64,000 nt of DNA from JBMORL01 sp049322335 (GTDB taxonomy: Bacteria > Bacteroidota > Bacteroidia > Flavobacteriales_D > UBA2798): NCBI GenBank assembly GCA_049322335.1, contig JBMORL010000020.1, positions 62,001-126,000 of the forward strand. Reading direction: 5' to 3'. The notes beneath the pieces are model-generated. The model was given only the letters and a program-made list of their open reading frames with translations, searched no databases and was not told where the DNA came from. The position numbers were made by a program, and so were the translations under genes. How positions within the stretch are numbered: position 1 is the first letter of the stretch; each line of letters begins with the position of its first letter. Positions 8,474 to 16,146 of this stretch are shown here, piece after piece.

Positions 8474-9418
8474 ATGCGAACATTACTGAATATCTTTCTT
8501 GTTTTTTCTCCGGTTGTCGTTCATGCGCAGTTATGGGCGGAGGTAATCCCTGCCAATGATTGGGAAAAATACGGATGGAAAGGAAAGGTATATACGGTTA
8601 AAGAAGTGAAATATCATGCTGTTGAAAAAAATGGAAAAGTGTTGCCGGGAAAAAGAGCTGTAACCAATATGCATGATGAAATGGATACGGGGATGGAATT
8701 TGACAAAACAGGAAAGCTGGTAAAAGAAACTTCATTTTATTTTGAAAAGAAAGAAATTGCCTGGTCGCATTACATTTATAAGTATGACGGGCATAACAGA
8801 ATAATTTCCACGGAGGCTGTTTATAGTAATCGTTCCACGGGTAAAACCCTTGTTACAAGGAACGATGATTCACTAACTGAGACCAGTGTTTCGTACGAAA
8901 GTGATCCTTCCAAACCCTATCATACTTGCGTTACAAAATATGATTCAGCCCTCCGAATGACGGGGATAAGACATTATTCAGATGAGGGAAAACTCACCCA
9001 CGAATGGATTTACCGCTATGATATCAAAGGCAGAAAAACTCATGAGTTATCACACAACCCGGAAAAACCAATAAGTGGATTCATCTTTGAATATGACGAT
9101 GTCCATTTAAAAAAAACAATCTTTCAGTATCGCGACACTTCAAAAACTGCATACTCCCATACTGTGGAATATTATTCGCAGGATGGATTATTACTAACTG
9201 ATACTACTTACGGCTCTTCCGGTTTTGTTTCGGTGGATCAATATACCTACGATAGCCTGAAAAACCTCACTGAAACCAAAATATACTGGGATGGAGAATT
9301 AAAATTCCACACCCGATACAATCTTACATACGACAAAAATAAAAACGTGACAAAAATGATTGTTTACCGTTTTGAACATCCGGAATATGTTATTCAACGA
9401 GACATTCGTTATTTCTGA
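8474..9418 (+). CDS. Secreted YD-repeat-like hypothetical protein
   Basis: The start is placed at the ATG at 8474, four bases after the DUF72 stop, because it begins a signal peptide (MRTLLNIFLVFSPVVVHAQ). The in-frame ATG at 8450 overlaps the previous gene. The mature part contains repeated tyrosine- and aspartate-rich strands (YKYDGHNRI, YRYDIKGRKTH, YTYDSLKNLTE, LTYDKNKNVTK), the YD/RHS-like 'YDxxGR' pattern. A similar protein lies at 33005-34246. Such proteins in Bacteroidota are periplasmic or surface proteins of unknown role. Confidence 0.7.
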   Translation: MRTLLNIFLVFSPVVVHAQLWAEVIPANDWEKYGWKGKVYTVKEVKYHAVEKNGKVLPGKRAVTNMHDEMDTGMEFDKTGKLVKETSFYFEKKEIAWSHYIYKYDGHNRIISTEAVYSNRSTGKTLVTRNDDSLTETSVSYESDPSKPYHTCVTKYDSALRMTGIRHYSDEGKLTHEWIYRYDIKGRKTHELSHNPEKPISGFIFEYDDVHLKKTIFQYRDTSKTAYSHTVEYYSQDGLLLTDTTYGSSGFVSVDQYTYDSLKNLTETKIYWDGELKFHTRYNLTYDKNKNVTKMIVYRFEHPEYVIQRDIRYF

Positions 9419-9634
9419 TCCTAATACTTGTTCAGGCTTCTCTCAGTTTTTTTTGAAAGAATTAACCTTCGTTAATAACAGCACCGGTTTTACTGTTTTG
9501 TTATCCCACTTTTACTAAACTATATTTAATTGATTATCAGATTATTAATCGTTTTCACGTTTTATAAATTTGCATTTTTCGCAAAAACTCCATCTGTTAC
9601 TCTATCCTTTTCCGCGATTTTTACTTCATTCAAA
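9419..9634. other. Intergenic AT-rich region
   Basis: No reading frame stands out. A TAAATTTG motif at 9565-9572 could be a -7 box for the hydrolase gene or a small transcript, but no -33 element lies at the expected distance. Confidence 0.3.
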
Positions 9635-9673
9635 TAGTATGCGTGCATAACTCAATTAGTATGCGCGCATAAC
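9635..9673. promoter_or_regulatory. Paired palindromic operator upstream of the alpha/beta hydrolase
   Basis: Two 17-base direct repeats, TAGTATGCGTGCATAAC (9635-9651) and TAGTATGCGCGCATAAC (9657-9673), are offset by 22 bases, about two helical turns. The second contains the perfect 12-base palindrome TATGCGCGCATA and the first differs by one base. They end 34 bases before the start codon at 9708, just ahead of a GACCTTTG box, as expected for a dimeric regulator. Confidence 0.5.
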
Positions 9674-9707
9674 ATATATGACCTTTGGTTCATCAAAACA
9701 ATGAGCC

Positions 9708-10601
9708 ATGAAAAAAATGATTACTCTTCTGCTTCTTACCTTCCTTACACTGGCAGGTAAAACCAACAACACCAATTCAGATACTGCCTGCGTAAGTGAA
9801 CCGGTGGTTAAAGATTCGGTAAATCTTTTTTTATTAAGAGGCCTTACCCGCGAATCGGGGCATTGGGGGCCACAGTTTATTAACGAAATAAAAAAACAGA
9901 TCCCGCAGGCAAGAATATATATGCTCGATCTTCCCGGTTCGGGAAAGTATGTGAACGAAAAAGCATCATTCAATATCAGTGATATGGTGGAATTTATGAG
10001 AAATGATGTAAAAAGTATTATTGAAAAGAAAAATGGTGATAATATTATTTGCGCTACTTCACTGGGCGGTATGCTGGCCTGCGAATGGGTATTAAATTAT
10101 AAAAACGATTTCCAGGGAATGGTGATTATTAATTCCAGCTTTAAAAAAATATGCAAACTCAACGAGAGGGTTCAATGGGGTGTAAGAAAAGATATGTTGA
10201 AAGTAATGCTGGCAAAAACCACCGAGGAACGGGAAAAATTACTTGTAAAGATCAACAGCAATCATCCTGAAAATTATGATTCAGTGGCCTGTGAATGGAT
10301 CGATATTCAGAATGAAAGAAAAATGTCGAAAATAAACATCTTCAAACAAACGGTAGCGGGAATGCGTTACAGCACAAAAGGTAAAAAACCTGAAGTACCT
10401 CTTCTGATCATTGGTTCAAAAGGCGACCGCATGGTATGCACCGAGTGTGTGGAAAAAACCCAGGATGCTTTTGGCGGAACACTTGTTTGGCATCCCGATG
10501 CAGGTCACGGTTTGCCCATTGACGATCCGAAATGGCTGAGTGAGCAAATTGCAGATTGGTATACTACTATTTACCCGGAGGAGATTTTGGCGAGGAATTG
10601 A
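9708..10601 (+). CDS. Secreted alpha/beta hydrolase
   Basis: A 297-residue protein with a signal peptide (MKKMITLLLLTFLTLAG). The alpha/beta hydrolase core is visible: the nucleophile elbow ATSLGGM with its serine, the acid near IIGSKGDRMV, and the catalytic histidine in DAGHGLP near the end. LLRGLTRESGHWG corresponds to the oxyanion-hole region. Family enzymes hydrolyse esters, lactones or amides; the substrate cannot be told here. It stands alone, preceded by a paired operator-like palindrome and followed by the REP array. Confidence 0.82.
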   Translation: MKKMITLLLLTFLTLAGKTNNTNSDTACVSEPVVKDSVNLFLLRGLTRESGHWGPQFINEIKKQIPQARIYMLDLPGSGKYVNEKASFNISDMVEFMRNDVKSIIEKKNGDNIICATSLGGMLACEWVLNYKNDFQGMVIINSSFKKICKLNERVQWGVRKDMLKVMLAKTTEEREKLLVKINSNHPENYDSVACEWIDIQNERKMSKINIFKQTVAGMRYSTKGKKPEVPLLIIGSKGDRMVCTECVEKTQDAFGGTLVWHPDAGHGLPIDDPKWLSEQIADWYTTIYPEEILARN

Positions 10602-10620
10602 TCTATTGAGAAAATAATAC

Positions 10621-10640
10621 GTGCCACTCGCGGGTCACCC
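10621..10640. repeat. Degenerate REP palindrome
   Basis: GTGCCACTCGCGGGTCACCC is a diverged copy of the 20-base palindrome found intact at 10827-10846 and 11632-11651. It lies exactly 103 bases before the next copy, so it is the left edge of the tandem array. Confidence 0.7.
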
Positions 10641-10846
10641 TAACAGATTTTTACTTAATCTACGATCTATGAAAATAAAATTACTGAGGAAATACTCAGG
10701 ATTTACTTCATTTACAGAAGTACGGGCGACTCGCGAGTTACCCTAACAGATTTTTACTTAATCTACGATCTGCGAAAATAAAATTACTGAGGAAATACTC
10801 AGGATTTACTTCATTTACAGAAGTACGGGCGACTCGCGAGTCGCCC
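10641..10846. repeat. Two tandem copies of a 103-bp REP unit
   Basis: Two units (10641-10743 and 10744-10846) differ at only about four positions. Each starts TAACAGATTTTTACTTAATC and ends in the REP palindrome, imperfect in the first unit and the perfect 20-mer GGGCGACTCGCGAGTCGCCC in the second (10827-10846). Each also has an internal CTGAGGAAATACTCAG hairpin. Together with the transposase gene that follows, this is a REP/BIME-type array. Confidence 0.88.
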
Positions 10847-10931
10847 CCAAAAGATCCTGACTAAAATTTTTAGCTTTTTTAAAAAACCATTGGAATTTAA
10901 ATTAGCATCAATATTTTTGCCGAAAAATAAA

Positions 10932-11453
10932 ATGCGAAGACATAATTCATATCGGAAAAAGGGATTCGATTATTCAAACAGCGCATATTATTTTGTGACT
11001 TGCGTAACGAAAAACAGAGATAGGTGCTTTGGCAAAATTAAAAACAGAAGAATTATTCTGTCTAAAAACGGAAAACTTGTTAAAAAACAATGGCATTGGC
11101 TTGAAAAACAATACCCATATATTAAATCCCACGCTTTTATTGTAATGCCAGATCATATTCATGGTATTTTGGAAATAGAACGAACAAAAAAGATAACAAA
11201 AATAAGAAATTATGAGAAATCTGAAATTTCAGAATATGAATTTCTATATACACTTCAACCACATTTAAAAATAAAATCCCTTTCAGAACTAATCGGAGCA
11301 TTTAAAACTACTTCGTCTAAAATAATTCATCTTGAGGGGTATAAAGATTTTGGATGGCAGCGCTCCTTTCATGACCACATAATACGAAATCCAACATCAT
11401 ATAAGCTAATAAAAACATATATATGGACAAATCCATTTCGATGGAAAAATTAA
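10932..11453 (+). CDS. REP-associated tyrosine transposase (RAYT, Y1 HUH family)
   Basis: The start is placed at the ATG at 10932 (MRRHNSYRKKGFDYS), since RAYT proteins usually begin this way; an ATG at 10890 adds 14 residues. The HUH motif is His75-Ile-His77 in MPDHIHGI. The C-terminal YIWTNPFRW carries the tyrosine region and the N-P-x-x-W signature of RAYTs. These enzymes nick single-stranded DNA at REP hairpins. The gene is flanked on both sides by copies of the same palindromic repeat. It is AT-rich compared with its neighbours, suggesting acquisition from elsewhere. The family assignment is strong. Confidence 0.92.
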   Translation: MRRHNSYRKKGFDYSNSAYYFVTCVTKNRDRCFGKIKNRRIILSKNGKLVKKQWHWLEKQYPYIKSHAFIVMPDHIHGILEIERTKKITKIRNYEKSEISEYEFLYTLQPHLKIKSLSELIGAFKTTSSKIIHLEGYKDFGWQRSFHDHIIRNPTSYKLIKTYIWTNPFRWKN

Positions 11454-11471
11454 GGAACTCGCGAACTGCCC
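11454..11471. repeat. Degenerate REP palindrome immediately after the RAYT stop
   Basis: GGAACTCGCGAACTGCCC, followed by TGACAGATT, is a diverged REP core that starts at the base after the transposase stop codon. The rest of this copy has decayed. Confidence 0.6.
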
Positions 11472-11609
11472 TGACAGATTGAATAAAAATATTTTTCTTT
11501 CTACTTTAAAAACACAAAATCTTAAACTAAATACTGGCTCATTTTTCTTACCAAGAACACCCAACTGATTCTTCAAAAAAAATCTACTTTTTTCAAAAAA
11601 TAAATCTGG

Positions 11610-11706
11610 TTTACTTCATTTACAGAAGTACGGGCGACTCGCGAGTCGCCCCCAACAGATTTTTACTTAATCTACGATCTGTGAAAATAAAATTACTGAG
11701 GAAATA
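11610..11706. repeat. Intact REP unit copy downstream of the RAYT gene
   Basis: It contains the perfect palindrome GGGCGACTCGCGAGTCGCCC at 11632-11651, flanked by the same left and right sequences as the tandem units. Its right end (ATTACTGAGGAAATA) overlaps the last codons and the stop of the minus-strand gene ending at 11693. Confidence 0.88.
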
Positions 11707-13132
11707 AATCCGCAAACATATTCTTCAGATTTTCTGCACTCATTTCTGTCAGATCAATGCTTTCGTTCTTTGAAGTGCCCAGCGTGATATTTTTATACCC
11801 GAACAAAGCGTCTTTTTTATCCTTGCTGATATAAAATGCAACGAGCGTAGCCTGTTGTCCTGCAGGGACTCCGTCAAACAAAAAATTTCCTTTGGCGTCA
11901 TATTGATAGGCGGGCATAACAGAACGGATATCTGTAAACACAAGACGGTAACAAATCGTTTCTTTTCGGTTACAATTTACCAGCAGTTCGGTTTTCTGTT
12001 CGATATTGTAAAACCGGTCGCAGTTGATCCATCCGAGATTACCCGTTGTGAGCAAATTGCCGTCTGTCATCTGGTAAATATCTTTATCGTAATAATAAGC
12101 GTAAAGATTTTGCAGGCTGTCGTATGCGATTTCTTCTGGAGTACGTTTCCGGTCAACATAATTTCCTTCACCATCCAAATACATTCCCTCTGTTTCTGAA
12201 AAATAAGCCTCTTCGGGTTCGATAATTTCTGTTTGCAAAGGCTCCTCTTCTGCCTTTGTAAAAGTCACATCTCCTCCTTTTTGTAAAAGCTAGTGAGAAA
12301 TATTTTCATCTTTCACTCCGTTGAAAGCCTGCATTCCTTCTTTTCTTTCTTCAGCAGGAAAAACAATTTGAATGGTTTTTCCATTGGCTAGTTTTAATTT
12401 TCTTTCTCCGCAGGTAGCTTCGAGATAAACCATTCCTCCTGTTTCCAGCATTTTTCCGTTACTGTGCGTCACCAGGTCGGCTTTGAGCATATCACTATAA
12501 GTAAGAAATTCCTTCACACATAAATTAACCACACTGCATGATAATTTTTCTCCGTTCTCATACAAAAAACTATGCGGCTGGATTTTTATGTATACTCCCC
12601 CCGCTGTGTAAAATTTTGTTTCCTGTTCGATCCATATCGGAAATTGCTGACATTCCCCTGAAATAGTTTCGTCTTTTATATGTGTATAAAACTTCGTGTT
12701 GTTTTCGGTCTTGTTCAGCAACACAGAAGTTAATCCCGGCAGCGGGCGATGGATGACATCCGAAAAACGGTCGTTGGTTTCGGTGGATGTATTTACTTCT
12801 TCTGCCAGGAAAGGAATTACGTTTCTTATTTCATTATAGGGCATTTTTTTCCGCGCATCAAGATAGGCATACACCAGTTTTGCCCTTTTATCAGTAAGCG
12901 ATTGTAATTCTGCATGCGATTGGGATAATCGTTCCTGTTCGGTATACAAAACCAGCCTCGCTTTTTCCCCAAGGTTCAGCAAACGATATGCACTGTCAAT
13001 TTTATTTTCCACATCATTTTCAAATGAAGTGCACTGCAAATAATTAAAGGGAAGAATAATTTCCCGTAAACCCTGTGCAGGAAGAAAATATCCGTTCAGC
13101 ACCAGGATGGCGGTGATTAGTGTTGGTTTCAT
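11693..13132 (-). pseudogene. Secreted hypothetical protein split by one in-frame TAG
   Basis: Two reading frames, 13132-12290 and 12268-11693, are in the same phase and separated by a single TAG codon (12292-12290) and seven sense codons. Together they give about 479 residues with a signal peptide (MKPTLITAILVLNGYFLPAQ). The first part contains a segment typical of Bacteroidota surface proteins (GVYIKIQPHSFLYENG; later GKMLETGGMVYLEA; GMQAFNGVKD). In related proteins the sequence after this usually contains Asn/His-Trp, so TAG may derive from TGG. Alternatively, the second half starts at the GTG at 12268, which follows a GGAGGA motif, as a separate gene. The final codons come from the REP repeat. 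Confidence 0.6.
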
Positions 13133-13431
13133 GGTCTTGCTTTTGAAAGTATAATGGCAGTGGACCGGAAAAGTTACAACCATCACTACAGCCACCAGGT
13201 GTCAGCCATCAGGTAAATTTCAGTAACAAAACGCGTTAAAAATGGCACATCATATACGGGTGACAAGAATCCGGATTTTTTCCCGCTGATAACGCACCGG
13301 CCTGTCGACCGACAGGGATTTTCTCAAATGCTTTCATAAACCTAATCAAAATCATATTTCCTTTTCCTGCCGCTTGATTTTTATCATGGAAAATATTCCT
13401 TGTCTGGAGGAATTTTGATAAAAACTAAATT
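13133..13431. other. Intergenic region between divergent genes
   Basis: It holds the promoter regions of the split gene and of hmgA. The only clear structure is the palindrome CCTGTCGACCGACAGG at 13301-13316, probably a fragment of a dispersed repeat. No small gene was seen. Confidence 0.4.
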
Positions 13432-14607
13432 ATGCCGGTTTACCAGAGACAGGGAATTATTCCTCAAAAACGACACGTTGTTTTTCGCAACAAAAAGGGA
13501 GAGTTGTATCATGAAGAATTATTTGGAACCGAAGGATTTTCCGGTACTTCTTCGCTGGTCTATCATCTTCATCCTCCTACACAGGTAAAATCAATGGGTG
13601 ATCCTTTTTCCGTTCGACCGGTTGCTGCTATCGAAGACAATCTGAAGGCACTGAGTTTTTTGAGTTTTGATGTGTTACCGGCAGAAAATTATATCGGCAG
13701 CCGGAAAACACTTTTTTTTAATGACGATATACAAATTGCTATTTCCCGCCCAAAAAATTCCATGAATGATTATTTTTTTAAAAATGCCGACAGCGATGAA
13801 TTAATTTTTATACATAAAGGAGGCGGAGTATTAAAATCCATGTATGGTGCGGTAGAATTTAATTATGGCGATTATCTCGTTATTCCCCGCGGGACGGTTT
13901 ATCAGATGAAATTTGTAAGTGAAGAAAATCATCTGCTCGTTATTGAATCACATAGTGCAGTGCGCACACCCAAAAGATACAGAAATGAATTCGGACAACT
14001 GCTGGAGCATTCTCCTTTCTGCGAACGTGATTTCAAATTTCCGCAACAGCTGGAAACTATTGATGAAAAAGGTGAGTTTTTGGTGAAAATAAAAAAACGC
14101 GGACTCATTTACCCCTACGTTTACAACCGTCATCCTTTTGATGTGGTGGGCTGGGATGGTTACAGTTACCCCTATGCGTTTTCCATTTTTAATTTTGAGC
14201 CTATAACGGGACGCATACATATGCCACCACCCATTCACCAGAATTTTGAAGGAAAAAATTTTGTGATCTGTTCTTTTGTTCCAAGATTATACGATTATCA
14301 TCCCGATGCCATTCCTGCACCTTATCATCACAGTAATGTAGATGCCGATGAATTGCTTTACTATGTGGATGGCGATTTTATGAGCCGAAACAACATTCAG
14401 AAAGGACAGATTACTTTACATCCGGGAGGAATACCGCACGGCCCACACCCGGGGGCGATAGAACGCAGTATCGGGAAAAAAGAAACCAAAGAACTGGCGG
14501 TAATGATTGATCCTTTCAACCCGGTAAAAATTACTCCCGATGCCCTGAATATAGAAGTAAAAGATTATTTCAAATCGTGGATGGCCAAACCTGAATTATC
14601 ACATTAA
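13432..14607 (+). CDS. hmgA: Homogentisate 1,2-dioxygenase
   Basis: A 391-residue cupin-fold iron enzyme (EC 1.13.11.5) that opens the ring of homogentisate to maleylacetoacetate in tyrosine breakdown. The C-terminal core has the expected ligands: histidine in YHHSNVDADE, the glutamate of DADELLYY, and histidine in GGIPHGPHPG. MPPPIHQNFEGKNFVICSFVPR is a conserved family stretch. The length fits the shorter bacterial forms. The ATG at 13432 begins the usual start (MPVYQRQGIIPQKRH). The hpd gene follows 13 bases later on the same strand, so consecutive steps are co-expressed. Confidence 0.95.
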   Translation: MPVYQRQGIIPQKRHVVFRNKKGELYHEELFGTEGFSGTSSLVYHLHPPTQVKSMGDPFSVRPVAAIEDNLKALSFLSFDVLPAENYIGSRKTLFFNDDIQIAISRPKNSMNDYFFKNADSDELIFIHKGGGVLKSMYGAVEFNYGDYLVIPRGTVYQMKFVSEENHLLVIESHSAVRTPKRYRNEFGQLLEHSPFCERDFKFPQQLETIDEKGEFLVKIKKRGLIYPYVYNRHPFDVVGWDGYSYPYAFSIFNFEPITGRIHMPPPIHQNFEGKNFVICSFVPRLYDYHPDAIPAPYHHSNVDADELLYYVDGDFMSRNNIQKGQITLHPGGIPHGPHPGAIERSIGKKETKELAVMIDPFNPVKITPDALNIEVKDYFKSWMAKPELSH

Positions 14608-14620
14608 AAAAAATAACGAC

Positions 14621-15772
14621 ATGAAAGATTTAACCAAAGTAAAAAATTACGATTACAGCGGAAAAAAAATATTTGAAAAGGCAAAAGATTTTCTTCCCAT
14701 CAACGGAACCGATTACGTGGAGTTGTATGTAGGCAACGCCAAACAGGCAGCACATTTTTATAAAACTGCTTTCGGATTTCAATCGCTGGCGTATGCCGGA
14801 CTTGAAACGGGATTAAGAGACCGCGTTTCTTATGTATTGCAGCAGGGAAAAATTCGTTTGGTGCTTACCACTTCATTTGATCCTGAAAGTGAAATTTCAC
14901 ATCATGTACGCCTGCACGGTGATGGCGTAAAAGTAATAGCTCTGTGGGTAGACGATGCACGAAAAGCATTTGAAGAAACCGTTAGCCGTGGTGCCGATGT
15001 ATATCTCGAACCCGGTATTTCGATGGATGAAAACGGAGAAATTGTAAAATCGGGGATTCGTACTTATGGTGATACTGTTCATCTTTTTATTGAGAGAAAA
15101 AATTACAACGGCACTTTCATGCCCGGTTTCGTAAAGTGGGAATCGGAATACAATCCCACCGAAGTTGGATTCAAATATGTGGATCACATGGTGGGAAATG
15201 TGGAACTGGGAGGAATGAACAAATGGGCGAAATTCTATGCAGATGTTTTGGGATTTGCCAACCTGGTGACTTTTGATGATAAAGATATTTCCACGCAATA
15301 CACAGCGTTGATGAGTAAAGTGATGACCAATGGCAACGGAAGAATAAAATTTCCCATTAACGAACCTGCCAAAGGATTGAAAAAATCGCAGATCGAAGAA
15401 TACCTTGATTTTTATAAAGGTGCCGGTTGCCAGCACATTGCTGTAGCTACCGATGATATTATTTTTTCAGTAAGTGAAATGAGAAAACGCGGGGTGGAAT
15501 TTTTGCATGTTCCGGGATCGTATTACGATACTGTTTCTGATCGCGTGGGATTGATCGAAGAAGATCTTTCTGTTCTGAAAAAACTCGGCATCATGGTCGA
15601 CCGTGATGAAGACGGTTACCTGCTGCAGATTTTTACCAAACCTATCGAAGACAGGCCTACACTCTTTTTCGAAATCATCCAGCGAAAAGGGGCCCATTCT
15701 TTCGGAAAAGGAAATTTCAAGGCGTTGTTTGAGAGCATAGAAGCAGAACAGGCAAGGCGGGGAACGTTATGA
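14621..15772 (+). CDS. hpd: 4-hydroxyphenylpyruvate dioxygenase
   Basis: A 383-residue member of the vicinal-oxygen-chelate family (EC 1.13.11.27). It converts 4-hydroxyphenylpyruvate to homogentisate, the substrate of the upstream enzyme. Two glyoxalase-like halves are visible. The iron ligands match: His in YVDHMVGNV, His in GCQHIAVATDD and Glu in TLFFEIIQRKG. The C-terminal helix (FGKGNFKALFESIE) gates the active site in known structures. It sits 13 bases after hmgA and overlaps the next gene by four bases (ATGA), so the three form an operon. Confidence 0.96.
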   Translation: MKDLTKVKNYDYSGKKIFEKAKDFLPINGTDYVELYVGNAKQAAHFYKTAFGFQSLAYAGLETGLRDRVSYVLQQGKIRLVLTTSFDPESEISHHVRLHGDGVKVIALWVDDARKAFEETVSRGADVYLEPGISMDENGEIVKSGIRTYGDTVHLFIERKNYNGTFMPGFVKWESEYNPTEVGFKYVDHMVGNVELGGMNKWAKFYADVLGFANLVTFDDKDISTQYTALMSKVMTNGNGRIKFPINEPAKGLKKSQIEEYLDFYKGAGCQHIAVATDDIIFSVSEMRKRGVEFLHVPGSYYDTVSDRVGLIEEDLSVLKKLGIMVDRDEDGYLLQIFTKPIEDRPTLFFEIIQRKGAHSFGKGNFKALFESIEAEQARRGTL

Positions 15773-16116
15773 TTACCGGTTCGTCTGTAAAAGCAATTAC
15801 GTGGTCGGCCCGTGTATTGAGTGTCGGGCTGACCGCGTTATTCTTTGTCTTCTTTTTTTATGACCCGTTGAAAACTGTTTCGCTGAATGAGATCATCCTC
15901 CTGGTATTTTTCCCGGGACTGTTTTTTACAGGTTATGCCTGGGGGTGGAAAAATCCTGGCTGGGGATCGCTAATCATTATTGCCGGTTTTTCGGGATTTT
16001 ATTTTGTACATTACCTGCAGGCCGGCCAATTTCCCGAAGGTTGGGGGTTTTTTCTTTTCCTTGCCCCTGCCCTGCTTTGGCTGTTGTCGTTGTTGTTCAG
16101 AAAGTCAGCTCTTTGA
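15769..16116 (+). CDS. Small four-helix membrane protein (DUF7670-like)
   Basis: A 115-residue hydrophobic protein with about four membrane segments (around ARVLSVGLTALFFVFFF, EIILLVFFPGLFFTG, GSLIIIAGFSGFYFVHY and FFLFLAPALLWLLSLLF). It overlaps the end of hpd by four bases, so it is translationally coupled to the tyrosine catabolic genes. It resembles small membrane proteins of unknown function in Bacteroidota. A link to tyrosine catabolism is only positional. Confidence 0.7.
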   Translation: MITGSSVKAITWSARVLSVGLTALFFVFFFYDPLKTVSLNEIILLVFFPGLFFTGYAWGWKNPGWGSLIIIAGFSGFYFVHYLQAGQFPEGWGFFLFLAPALLWLLSLLFRKSAL

Positions 16117-16146
16117 TGATAAGAAAAAATCGTTAACTTGGCGGAA

